NCBI GenBank assembly: GCA_000151295.1
Contig: GG745333.1
Span: forward strand, 1,723,970 to 1,785,354
Direction: 5' to 3'
Length of the DNA stretch: 61,385 nt
Source: Allomyces macrogynus ATCC 38327
Lineage: Eukaryota; Blastocladiomycota; Blastocladiomycetes; Blastocladiales; Blastocladiaceae
The position numbers and the translations under genes are program-made. The notes beneath the pieces are model-generated. The model ran no database searches, was not told where the DNA came from, and was given only the letters and a program-made list of their open reading frames with translations. Below, piece by piece: positions 21,871 to 31,468 of the stretch (within the stretch, counting starts at the first letter, position 1; the number at the start of each line of letters is the position of its first letter).

Positions 21871-22565
21871 CGTGCTCAGAGCCGGGTGGATGCGCCGAGC
21901 ACCAGGAAAGACATCAAGTCGAGTGGATCATGCCAAATGCCGTCGCGAGTTGACGGGACGACAGGTTTTTGACAACAATGGACAGGTCCGATCGTGATCG
22001 TGCTGGAGGTGTCTGGGGTCGGCCAAGTCGACGAATCCAGAAGCAGGCCTTGCAGCGGAACAAAGGGCAAATCGGGTCCAGACGGATTGCAACGCGTCAG
22101 AGAGATAGGAGCGCAGAGTAGGGGCCTCGATAGAATTGGCGCCGGGAGGTCGTGGGATATGGAGGTCCGGCAAAGCTTGTTGATGGCGTGGCTGGTCGGC
22201 GCCCGGTCGGCTAGTCGGCGCACGCGCACGGAGGCGGGTGGAGAGGCCTGCTGCTTGTCATACGCGATGCTGAAGACATTGAGTAGAGAAATATATTGCA
22301 GTCATGATCGGGCAGGGGCGGGCTGAAGCGCCGATGAACGATCAAGTAGAGCGCCGGGCGGGGGACATGAAGTGAGAGCAGGCGCGCATCCTGGGCAGGG
22401 GTGACGTGGACGCATCACCTGACCGCGTTCGACAGGTGTGGCAGGCGGGCCGTTGGGGTGCCGCGCCACACCGCTCCTGGCTCCGCTCTGCGCGTCGTTC
22501 GGTTGCTCGCGTTGCGTCTGCGCGCGCTGGCCGCTTCTGGTCCTCCTCGCGACAGCACCAGCACC
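21871..22565. other. Divergent promoter region
   Basis: Separates the membrane protein (leftward) and the aldehyde dehydrogenase (rightward). No gene seen. The long minus-strand frame that crosses it and runs into the dehydrogenase is a shadow of that gene. Confidence 0.5.
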
Positions 22566-24128
22566 ATGGCCTCGACGACGACGACAACGAACGGGACGGC
22601 GCCGCACCGCCTGGCCAACTTCATCAACGGCGCCTTTGTGCCGCCCGTCGCCGGCCAGTATCTGGCCTCGCCCAACCCGAGCACTGGCGCGCACGCTCTC
22701 GACATTCCGCACTCGACCGCCGCCGATGTCGACGCGGCCGTTGCTGCCGCGAAAGCCGCGTTCCCCATCTGGTCCAAGACGCCGCGAGCCGAGCGGTCGC
22801 GTCTGCTGCTGCGTGTCGCCGATTTTTTGCGCGACAATGCCGACCGGTTCGCGCAGGCCGAGTCGGCCGACCAGGGCAAGCCCGTCAAGATTGCCGCCAC
22901 GCTCGATATTCCGCGCGCCGAGCAGAATTTGCGCTTCTTTGCCACGGCTGCATTGCACTCGATGGGAGGGCACACGTCGGAGCTTGATGGGCCCGTGCAG
23001 GCGTTCAGCTACGTGCGCCGCGAGCCCGTCGGCGTGGCAGCGCTGATCAGTCCCTGGAGTACGCATCGGCTCACCGCGTTCGATCCTCGTTTCCGGTTCT
23101 GATGCCCCGACTGATCCCGTTCCTTCTACAACGTAGACCTGCCGCTCTACCTGCTCACCTGGAAAATCGCTCCGTGCTTGATGACGGGCAACACTTGCGT
23201 GTGCAAGCCGAGCGAATTCACCTCGCACACGGCCTACCTGCTCTGCGAACTCTTCAACCAAGCCGGTGTCCCACCCGGCGTCATCAACATGGTCTTTGGC
23301 GACGGCCTGAATGCGGGCCAGCCGCTTGTGCAGCACAAGGACGTGCCGCTCGTCTCCTTTACCGGCGGCACCGTGACTGGTGCCCGAATTGCCTCGATCG
23401 CCGCGCCCATGTTCAAGAAACTCTCGCTCGAGCTCGGCGGCAAGAACGCGGCCATCATCTGCGCCGACGCGAACTTGGACCAAGCGGTGGCCACATGCGT
23501 GCGATCGGCCTTCTACAACCAGGGCGAGATTTGTCTGTGCACGTCGCGCATTCTCGTGGCGCGCGAGGTCTACGACGAGTTTATGCGCAAGTACGCTGCC
23601 GCCGTCAAGCAGTTGCGCGTCGGGCCGCCGACCGACCCGGAATCGGATCTCGGCGCACTCGTTTCGGAACAGCACATGAAGAAGGTGCTCTCATACGTGC
23701 AGGTTGCCAAGGACGAGGGCGGCGCCGTCGTGACGGGCGGCCACCGCGTGCACGTGCCCGGCCACGAGCACGGTTTCTACGTCGCACCCACGATCGTGAC
23801 GGGCCTCGGGCCGCAGGCGCGGTGCATGCAAGAGGAGATTTTTGGGCCCGTCACGTGCGTGTCGCCGTTTGATGATGAGAAGGAGGCGATCGAGTGGTGC
23901 AACAACACGGTGTATGGGCTGGCCGCGAGTCTGTGGACGGAGAATGTGTCGCGCGCGCACAAGCTGGCCGCACAGATTCATGCAGGGACCGTGTGGGTCA
24001 ACTGCTGGATGGTGCGCGATTTGACGATGCCTTTTGGCGGGTCCAAGCAGTCAGGCGTCGGTCGCGAGGGGTGGCCGTCGAGTCTCGAGTTCTTTACCGA
24101 GGAGAAGGTGGTGTGCGTGAAGCTGTGA
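22566..24128 (+). CDS. Aldehyde dehydrogenase, ALDH8/aminomuconate-semialdehyde type
   Basis: Two exons, join(22566..23058, 23137..24128), 494 residues, full length for the family. Landmarks: NFINGAFVPP near the start, PWNLPLYLLTWKIAP across the splice, GNTCVCKPSE, SFTGGTVTG for NAD binding, LELGGKNAA with the general-base Glu, and YNQGEICLCTSR with the catalytic Cys near residue 300. EEIFGPV and PFGGSKQSGVGREG close the fold. NQGEIC rather than NxGQ(V/I)C is characteristic of the ALDH8A1/AMSD branch, which oxidises 2-aminomuconate semialdehyde in tryptophan (kynurenine) breakdown. The substrate is inferred from this branch motif. No targeting sequence is obvious, so a cytosolic location is expected. 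The start has a CACCATGG context. Confidence 0.92.
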
Positions 24129-24248
24129 AGTGTCAACAATCGGTGCGAGCGAGCTGGGCCCGTTGACGGCCAGAGAGAAGAAGATGGAGCACGTGGAATG
24201 TATTTTTTGTTTTTCTATTGCGTTGGTTATGTTCACATCTCTTCAATT

Positions 24249-25012
24249 CTATGCAGCGTTGCTCGGTGCTGCCGTTGGTGCTGCCCTCGCCGAGTCGGCC
24301 CACACCCCGACGCGACGCTCCCCCGCCTCCTGGACCCGGTAGACGCCAAAGTGCTGCCGCAGCGCAGCAATCGAGGCCTCAGAGACCTTGGTTCGCGCGG
24401 CCAATTCCCGAATCGCTTCAGGCGACGCGGCAGGCGAGGTCAGGATCAGATTGAGCATGTCCATCGAGACTCCGGGTGGAGGGGATGCGGGTTGCCGTTG
24501 CGAGCTCGATGCCGAGGGCCGGGTCGTGGTCGTCTTCTATTCGCGAGGTCGAAAGAGATCGTCAGTTGAAACCGCAGAACGCTCTGTGGCAAGCAGGCTC
24601 TCCACGCACAACGTCGGTTGGGTTGGACGGCTTGGCCTGCGGCGTCTTGTCGAGCATCAGGCCGCGCAGCTCCCGCGCAATGAGTTGCGACTTCAGGTTC
24701 TCTGAAGAGCGGAAGGAATGAACGTTGTGTGCTCAATCAGCTGCTGGCCATCGTTTGCACCAGCTCAAAAAGCTCGACCAACCTTGCTTATGGAACCCTT
24801 CGTCGACAAGCGTCGGTTTCTTGGTCATGTCCACCTCCCATGCGAGCTTGGGCCGGCGCTGACCGCGCGGCGCGTCCGGCCTTTGGCAGTTCGCCGCGCG
24901 CATAGTGGCCGACCGAGGGAGACTTGGTTGCTGCAGCGGTGCCCGGCTCCGCGACGGTGCGCGACGCGGCGGATCCGGCCGACCGCGCGATCTTGGAGGC
25001 CTGGCTGCCCAT
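24249..25012 (-). CDS. Unrecognised four-exon protein
   Basis: Model complement(24249..24536, 24610..24701, 24783..24858, 24914..25012), 184 residues, introns of 73, 81 and 55 bp. I do not recognise the family. The basic N-terminus (MGSQASKIARSAGSAASR) resembles a mitochondrial presequence. The centre reads LAWEVDMTKKPTLVDEGFHK and NLKSQLIARELRGLMLDKTP. The C-terminal part, MLNLILTSPAASPEAIREL and 20 or so residues beyond, looks like a helix-turn-helix. The tail is Ala-rich. Phases agree at all three junctions, which supports the model, but the first intron has a weak GTCGGC donor; translation could alternatively begin at an ATG near 24898. The helix-turn-helix faintly recalls RRG9/neugrin proteins, not enough to name it. 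Confidence 0.5.
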
Positions 25013-25250
25013 GGTTGCGTGCGAGTTGGGTGCGGTGTCGTCGTGGAATCGTGGTTGACATGACGTTTTGGCCCGACTTGGTCGTGTTGGTGAAGGAAAC
25101 GAGCTGCACGTGATCGCGATCAGCACTGTCGCTGAGGGAGAGGAGGGCAAACCTTGGCCAGCCTCGCATCTCTGCAATTAATATCAAGTCCGCGACGAGC
25201 TGCGCTCTCATACTTCTCAACGAACTTTCAGCAATCGCCTTGGATCAAGC

Positions 25251-25817
25251 ATGAACGGCCACCCTGCAGCACACGGCGCCGGTGCCACGCTCCCGGCCAG
25301 CATCGCCGAGCAAGTGCAAGCCGCGCAAGGCTACCTCGAAGCACACCGGCTCATCGCGTTACTCGTCTACCACCGTCCCGGTGCGGCCATGCAATTTGCT
25401 GCGCATCGCCCGAGTGCCGCATGCTGACCGCAGCTGTAGATACGTAGACGACCCGCGAGCCTTCATGGCCCAGCGGCTGCGCGAGCTGCACGCAATGCGG
25501 GTGGGCAATACGAGCAAGGTAGATGCGCATCTATTCCGCGCACTAGGAGGACAAGTCGATCTGACTTGCAATTTGCGGTGCAGGCCGAATCAACGCACCT
25601 CTTCACGCGTACCGACCTCGAGCGCGTCTACTAGCTGCACGACCCCGCGAACCACGGCACCATGACGCGCGAGCAGTTTGTGCAGGCCATGACGAGTCTT
25701 GGACTCGCGCATGACACGTACCGCGTGCCGCAGCACGACGGCATGACCATGGCCCAGTTTGTGGACGAGGGGTTCGAATCATTCGACTCGCATTTTGAAT
25801 GGTGGCTGTTCCATTGA
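25251..25817 (+). CDS. EFCAB10-like docking/EF-hand protein with an in-frame TAG
   Basis: Three exons, join(25251..25380, 25448..25518, 25584..25817), up to 173 codons. AAQGYLEAHRLIALL resembles the RIIa-type dimerisation/docking helix found in EFCAB10 and other ciliary proteins. VYHRPDDPRAFMAQRL follows across a splice. Exon 3 has LFTRTDLERVY, then TMTREQFVQAMTSLGL, a degenerate EF-hand pair. Between them, at 25632-25634, the frame reads TAG where an ordinary residue is expected; downstream the family similarity continues for 60 codons to the TGA at 25815. EFCAB10-like proteins occur in flagellated eukaryotes, so the gene supports a zoosporic organism. The stop may be a real truncation, a sequence error or readthrough. 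Function in the axoneme is inferred. Confidence 0.65.
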
Positions 25818-25833
25818 CCACTTCCGTTCACCT

Positions 25834-26070
25834 CTAGGATGCGCGCTGCAGGCGCGGTGCTGCTCCCAGCGTCCGGAGCAACAGCAGGGACACGGCCAGC
25901 AGCACCACCCGGCGCGCCGCCCAAGGTGAGCACGCCTGTGCGTCGTGCAGGGGTACGGGGAACCCCGAGCAGACGCATGACGAGCTCGGCGGCCGGTTTG
26001 TGACGGGGTGGAGAAGGTGGACTGCGTGCGACTGAAGCCGAACATGATCTTTTCTGTACGATTTGAGCAT
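25834..26070 (-). CDS. Possible small tail-anchored membrane protein
   Basis: A 78-codon frame starting MLKSYRKDHVRLQSH and ending with one hydrophobic helix (VVLLAVSLLLLRTLGA) close to the C-terminus. No family recognised, and alternative short exons exist in the other frames. It could be part of the YSC84-like gene's upstream region. Weak support. Confidence 0.2.
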   Translation of the reverse strand: MLKSYRKDHVRLQSHAVHLLHPVTNRPPSSSCVCSGFPVPLHDAQACSPWAARRVVLLAVSLLLLRTLGAAPRLQRAS

Positions 26071-26595
26071 TTTAGGCGTGTGTGGCCGTGGGGACGGCGG
26101 TCGCGTCGTGTGCCTCGCTCAGTCAGGATTGTACACCCGGATCAGACGGATCCTTCCAGCTCGTCGTGTCGCGGTCAGAACTGAGGGGCGGCAGCGGCGC
26201 GCTGAGGGTGTGGGGCGGCACGTGAGAAGCGCGTTGTGAAGCAGGACAGGATTGTCGTTTGTTGAGCTGGCAAACGGCGGCGGCTGAGAAGGTCAGGAAG
26301 GCGAGGCAGGCAGTCGAGCGCGCCAAGTCAATCGCGCGCCACCCGCTGACGACCGACTTCGACCACTTCCACCACCGCCAAGGGCCAAGATCGCTTCGAC
26401 CGACTGCAAGCGCACGCTCGCCCCCGCACGTCCTCCCGCACACACGTCGACTGCCTGCACTGGTTGCCCTGGCACCGACCGACTCTGCGCCCGCGCTCTT
26501 GGACCATTGCCGCGCTCAAGTAACCAGCAACCCACGGCCCGCTCGCCTCTTGAACTGCTCCGTCTCTCCAACCAACCTCTGTTCAAGTCGCCACC
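26071..26595. other. Promoter and 5' leader of the SYLF/SH3 gene
   Basis: The plus-strand frame that enters from 26259 is in phase with exon 2 of the next gene only by chance, because it would skip the ATG exon. The sequence is C-rich, with CACC blocks just before 26596, as in other leaders here. Confidence 0.4.
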
Positions 26596-28418
26596 ATGTC
26601 GATGAAAGTCAAGAACCCGCTGCCGCAGGACCTCGATGCCGAGTGCCGCAAGTGCGCCAAGATCCTCAACCAGTTTATCAAGCCTGGCATCCCCGGTGCG
26701 TGCTTGCCGCTTACCGCTTGCCGTCAACGGCCAACGCGTCGCTCCGACTCACAGCGAAATGTCGCGATGCTCTCCATCTACGTCTAGGCAAGGGCATGCC
26801 GACCGACCAATTTATCCCCTGGGACATTCTGCACAAGGCCAAGGGTATCGCCATTTTGACCGTCGTCAAGGCCGGGTTCATGTGGGCCGGCAAGGCCGGG
26901 TCAGGCGTTGTCGTGGCGCGCTTGGCCGACGGCTCGTGGTCGGCGCCCTCGGCCATTGGAACCGCCGGCATGTCTTTTGGCGGCCAAATCGGCGCCGAAG
27001 TCACCGACTTTGTCATTGTCCTCAACACCGACGCGGCCGTCAAGGCCTTCTCGCACGGCGGCAACGTCACGCTCGGCGGCGGTCTGTCGGTCGCTGCGGG
27101 TCCGTATGGCCGTACCGCCGAGGCCTCGGCGACTGCCAAGAATATGGCCGCCATCTACTCGTACTCCAAGTCCAAGGGCCTTTTTGCCGGTATCTCCATT
27201 GAAGGGTCGGTCATTCTCGAGCGCAAGGACGCCAACGAAAAGGCCTACGGCCGCCCTGTCTCGGCCAAGGAACTGCTCTCGGGTACTGTCCCGGCACCGC
27301 CCGGCGCGCGCGAACTCTACGCGGCGCTCGACCAGAACGCGTCGGCGCCGCCGTCGGCGCAGGCCTCGCCGCTCGCGGGTCCCGCGGGCCGTGCCGCCGG
27401 AGCCGATGCGAAGGCGGCTAACCCCAGGGCCGCAAGAACATAGGCGTTAGGGAGATACATGTGCCAGAAATCCTGGCTCAATGTAGGGTTAGCGGAAGGA
27501 ATGCCTGTGGTATATAAAAGTATTATATGACTGAAGGAACAAAAGGAGCAACTCGCATTTTTGTAAATTTGTATATGTTGTTTGTTTTTCGGTGTAATTT
27601 GCGGCCGTGCCGTGTTTATATTGCACAGAGGGGGCGAGCGGGGGCAAGTGTCACAGTATGATGTGAGAGAAGAACGAGGGGGGCATACATCCGGATGGAG
27701 TACGAAATGAGATGTAGTAAAATGTGCTAGTACACGAGGGTCGGTAGAGGTAGACGAGCAGCGGATGTGGTGGAAGATAGTAGATTATGAATATGATGCG
27801 AAGGATATCCAGTGCAGAGTGAAGGGATGTTAGCACCAAGGATGCATACTGAAGAAGAAAGAAGGAAGTGCAGACCTGGGTGTATATATTAAGCAGGGCC
27901 AAGGATGAGGTTGTTTCGGCTACCTGCTATAGGATCGTCGCACTATAGTGTAGCTTTACGTCAGCTAAGAAGTGGCATGAAATCGCTAACGTAAAGTCAG
28001 CATGCGGCATGAATTGCGTACCGCTTGGGGAATCACGATAGCGGGCANNNNNNNNNNNNNNNNNNNNNNNNNNNNNNNNNNNNNNNNNNNNNNNNNNNNN
28101 NNNNNNNNNNNNNNNNNNNNNNNNNNNNNNNNNNNNNNNNNNNNNNNGCAGTCATCGGGCGCAGTTGCCCCGCCTGCACCCGTTGTCCCATCGCGCCCAG
28201 ATACTGCGCTCGCCATGTTTGACTTCGACGCGCAGCAGCCGGGCGACTTGCCGTTCCACAAGGGCGACCTGATCACGATTGTCAAGCGCGGCGATACGCA
28301 GGAGCAGTGGTGGCTCGGCCGGTGCAATGGCCGCGAGGGCATGTTCCCGGCCAATTACGTGCAGGTCCAGAGCGGGAGTGCTGCGCCGTCTCCCGCGACG
28401 CGCCCGGTCAAGGCGTGA
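26596..28418 (+). CDS. YSC84: YSC84/LSB3-like SYLF-domain protein with C-terminal SH3, interrupted by AT-rich DNA and a gap
   Basis: Exon 1 26596..26695 and exon 2 26788..27443 encode a full SYLF domain: GKGMPTDQFIPWDILHKAKG, AILTVVKAGFMWAGKAGSG, SAPSAIGTAGMSFGGQIGAE, SKSKGLFAGISIEGSVILER. Exon 2 then runs into a Pro/Ala linker and a TAG at 27441. The missing SH3 domain appears at 28160-28418 (ALAMFDFDAQQPGDLPFHKG, WWLGRCNGREGMFPANYVQV) and ends at 28416-28418. Fungal Ysc84 proteins have exactly this SYLF-linker-SH3 order; they bind phosphoinositides and actin at endocytic patches. Between the halves lie about 600 bp of AT-richer DNA and 100 N. Either an inserted element interrupts the gene or the linker was misassembled. 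The model between 27420 and 28150 is unresolved. Confidence 0.85.
27444..28047. other. AT-rich tract between the SYLF and SH3 halves
   Basis: Composition drops sharply compared with both flanks: runs such as TATATAAAAGTATTATATG and TTTGTAAATTTGTATATG. It has no coding frame with a recognisable domain. It may be one end of an inserted mobile element whose rest lies in the gap, or a misplaced contig end. No terminal repeat or target-site duplication could be confirmed because the right side is missing. Confidence 0.6.
28048..28147. other. Assembly gap of 100 N
   Basis: Exactly 100 unknown bases, the usual placeholder for a gap of unknown length. Confidence 0.99.
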
Positions 28419-29147
28419 ACCAACGCGAGCTAAATTGATGAGCACTGTGCGTGCAAGTGATGAGTGCCGATTGGTTCGGGGAGGGCGACCTGCAGCGTTG
28501 ACGTCGTGGTTCATAAGCGTACCAGACCTCACGCTTTCCGTTGGCTGGCGCTTCTCCTCGTTGTCGATTTTGTTTCCATGTTGTCGTTTTTGTTTCGTTT
28601 GACTTCGTTTGTTTCGTGTCTGTGCGGCTTCCACGACCTGCGACCTGCGACCTGCGTGCCGCTTTCCTTTCACTTCCTCTGTTTTGGCCATATCGAGGAG
28701 GCTTGTTAGTTCAACATACCGATGTTCATTCTCAAGATTTCTTCGTTTGCTCCCGGAGCCAGGAACCGCAACAAGAAACCAGCTCGATCATTGCCAGAGG
28801 ACAGCCAGCAAATTGACAACGGCGCCTTCAAAAAAGAAATCCGGTCAATTCGTAAGCGAAGGGGTTGAGGATGAAGGCTGATAACCTTCGCGTGGTGGAC
28901 CAGATTTGATTTTGATCGTGCGAACGCGTGCGACGTGGGAAACGGAGCGTGCTCTGGCTTGATCGCTGAAAAGGAAAAAAAGAAATGAATCTTGCAATGC
29001 AGTAAATTCAACAGCCTACCACATCAGCGCTTTCGCTTCCCTTCACAATTTCGAAGGCCTGCTCCATTTTCCGCCAGAATTGCCTGCCCACAACCCGCAA
29101 CTCGCTGCAATTTCTACGCGCTGCACGAAATCAATTCTCAACTAATC
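28419..29147. other. Intergenic, no gene supported
   Basis: Holds the 3' end of the SYLF/SH3 gene (T-rich from 28530 to 28690) and the leader of the BolA gene. A short repeat CGACCTGCGACCTGCG lies near 28635. No coding signal beyond small shadow frames. Confidence 0.45.
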
Positions 29148-29616
29148 ATGACTGCGACCACCACGCCCGCCGCCACCGCCGCTGCCCCGGCCGCCATCAC
29201 GGTCGAGTCGCTCAAGGCCGCGATTACGGCCAAGCTGCAGGCGACGCACGTCACGGTCGAGGACAAGTCGGGCGGGTGCGGCGCCGCGTTCGAGGTGGTC
29301 ATTGTGAGCAGCCTGTTTGCGGGGAAGCCGTTGCTGCAGCGGCACCGGTACGACGGTCCGCTCTTGCTCAAAGCATAGAGATGGGCGCTGATGGTGTCTC
29401 TGCGGTGTTGGCAACGCGTAGCCTCGTCAACGACCTGCTCAAGGCCGAGATTGGCCAGATGCACGCGTTCTCGCAAGTACGTACGCGAGCGCCTAGCGTC
29501 GATGGCCACCATGGATCGCGGCGGATGGCGGTTGATAAGCGTCTAACGTGCCGCGCCAACGACAATAGAAAACCTACACGCCCGAGCAGTGGGAGAAGCT
29601 CCAGGCCAGCACGTAA
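29148..29616 (+). CDS. BOL2: BolA-like protein, BOLA2/Fra2 type
   Basis: Three exons, join(29148..29347, 29422..29476, 29569..29616), 100 residues. After an Ala/Thr-rich start, the BolA fold is evident: LKAAITAKLQATHVTVED, KSGGCGAAFEVVIVSSLFAG, KPLLQRHRLVNDLL across the splice, and AEIGQMHAFSQKTYTPEQW. The Cys in GGCGAAF and the His in QMHAFS are the cluster-binding residues of the BOLA2 class, which pairs with a monothiol glutaredoxin in iron-sulfur and iron-sensing pathways. There is no targeting sequence, so a cytosolic or nuclear location is expected. All junctions are in phase with GT-AG ends. Confidence 0.93.
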
Positions 29617-30216
29617 CCAGTGTCATTATTTCGTGTACAAATTCAACATCTTTTGCCGAGACACGATGCGCGTTCCGACCCTGCGATGGCGGCATGGCGC
29701 CGTACTCCTGGAGCGCTGCTCGCGGGGGCGGGTCGACCAAACCCACGGGACACGGCCGATGTTGGGCAGACCCACGCGCTTCGAAATTTTCCCTTGGCAG
29801 TTGCGGCTGCACGCAGCCGTCGCTGTTGCACGCAGCATAGGCCTACCAACGCTTGCTCCGACACGGTCATAGAGACAAGAAGCCCGTCAATCTCCAGCCC
29901 TCACACTTTCGAGAATTATCTGCCAGTTTTCGACAGGAGGGGATAAATTAGTGTCACTCTTTTGACGTGGTCGATGGAGATCGACCTGACACGTTGATGA
30001 GGATTTCGATAACATCGCGAGTCGCGACGTGCACCCTCACCAACCAGCACCACCAGCACCACAAGTCACCGCGACTGCTCGCAACTGCGTGTGCCCTGCT
30101 CCGCAGCACCAAATAGCTCCTCGGATCAGCGCGTTTCGCCACGGCCACGACACGACACGTTAGGGCCAGCCCCAACCACCTCAGCCACAATCCAGTCGAT
30201 CAATGCACAAAGAGCC
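29617..30216. other. Intergenic, no gene supported
   Basis: Mixed composition with small overlapping frames. A CACCAACCAGCACCACCAGCACC repeat-like block lies near 30035-30062. The right end is the MMAB leader. Confidence 0.45.
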
Positions 30217-31042
30217 ATGAAAGTCTACACCAAGACGGGTGACCGGGGCACGTCGTCGCTCTTCAATGGCGAGCGTCGTGACAAGACGGACGTGGTCTTT
30301 GAGGCCCTTGGTGCCGTTGATGAGCTGTCGAGCTGCATTGGGTGCGTTGCGTCCGCGACGATTGCAACCTATCATCCTGGTGGAGAAGAGCGACTGGATT
30401 GACACTGAGTCCGTTTCGATGCATGTAGGGTTGCCAACGAGTTTTGCCAGGCCGCCAAGAATGGCTTGGAGGAGCTGCTCTTTGAGGTGCGATATCGCAG
30501 GTCGCCTGTTTGACGAACGAGACGCATCAAGACTGACGTCTGTGAGTTTCGCGATTGGCCTCCTCAGATCCAGTGCTGCTTGATTGATGTCGGGTCCAAC
30601 ATTGCCACGCCGCGCCAAGCATCGGCCGATGCGCCGTACAAGCTCGGTTCGTGCCTCGTCTCGGCGTCCGCACGCTGAATATGCTTGCCCTCACCACGCC
30701 CACCTCTCTCCACCAGAAAAGACGGCGTTTGACCCGGAACACGTCGCGCGGCTTGAGTCGTGGATCGATCAGCTTGACGCGCAACTGCCGCCTCTGACCA
30801 ACTTCATTCTCCCGAGCGGTGGGCTTGCGGCCACGCACCTGCACCAATGCCGTTCGGTTGCGCGGCGCGCCGAACGGTCAGTGGTTCCGCTCGCGCGTGT
30901 TAACGAGGTGGACGAGGCGGTCGCGCAGTACCTGAACCGCGTGTCCGACTTCTTTTTCGTGGCTGCACGGTACGCTGCGAAAAAAGAAGGTAAAGTTGAG
31001 CGCGTTTACATTGCCAAGCGAGTCGTGGAGCGTACGCTCTAG
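30217..31042 (+). CDS. MMAB: Corrinoid (cob(I)alamin) adenosyltransferase, PduO/MMAB type
   Basis: Four exons, join(30217..30341, 30429..30486, 30568..30646, 30717..31042), 195 residues. MKVYTKTGDRGTSSLFNGER at the N-terminus is the ATP-binding Thr/Gly-rich motif. GAVDELSSCIG and IQCCLIDVGSNIATP follow, and CRSVARRAERSVVPL is the conserved Arg-rich active-site helix. YLNRVSDFFFVAARYAA is the dimer/trimer helix. The enzyme makes adenosylcobalamin from cob(I)alamin and ATP. It implies B12-dependent metabolism, such as methylmalonyl-CoA mutase, which persists in some early-diverging fungi but is absent from most Dikarya. No clear mitochondrial presequence precedes the core, so the start could be further upstream. 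Confidence 0.92.
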
Positions 31043-31468
31043 TCAGAGTCGATATCGCGTGCATGTCACCATATTTGGAAATAGCATCGACGTCTTTTTG
31101 GATTGATTGTCGTCTTGGTCCGAAGCGACTGCGAAGATTTATTGTTGTGCACCCTGCGTCAGGCGATCTTGCCTTCTCTGCTCGAGCAGTCACTGTACAT
31201 GGCGGCATTGGCAAGTTTGAAGTCGCGATCTTGTGTCGCCCGCAGCAGGCCATCACACGTGAGAATCTGGAACATGCAAATACAGCGCCAAAGCTCATTT
31301 ACTCAACATACATGGCCCACAATACACATGGCCGCATCCATCTCAATCCTGGTTGCGCCCTGTCGACACCAACGTGCACCTGCTCCACCCGCTCCACATC
31401 CTCCATATCCTCCACCCCATCTCCGCGACCACCCACTGCCCTACTTAGCAATGGCGGCCGCGCCTCGG
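31043..31468. other. Convergent 3' flanks of MMAB and the P-ATPase
   Basis: No gene seen. T-rich and CT-rich blocks fit two facing terminators. Confidence 0.45.

Noticed and set aside
22302..23675. 457-codon minus-strand frame over the aldehyde dehydrogenase
   Set aside because: Antisense to strongly conserved ALDH motifs; composition is typical of a shadow frame.
26259..26787. Extension of the SYLF gene upstream in the same frame as exon 2
   Set aside because: It would bypass the exon with MSMKVKNPLPQDLDAEC, which is the conserved start of SYLF proteins, and reads through a clear intron.
27460..28047. Solo LTR or complete transposon call for the AT-rich tract
   Set aside because: No terminal repeats, target duplication or transposase/reverse-transcriptase motif is visible; the right side is N.
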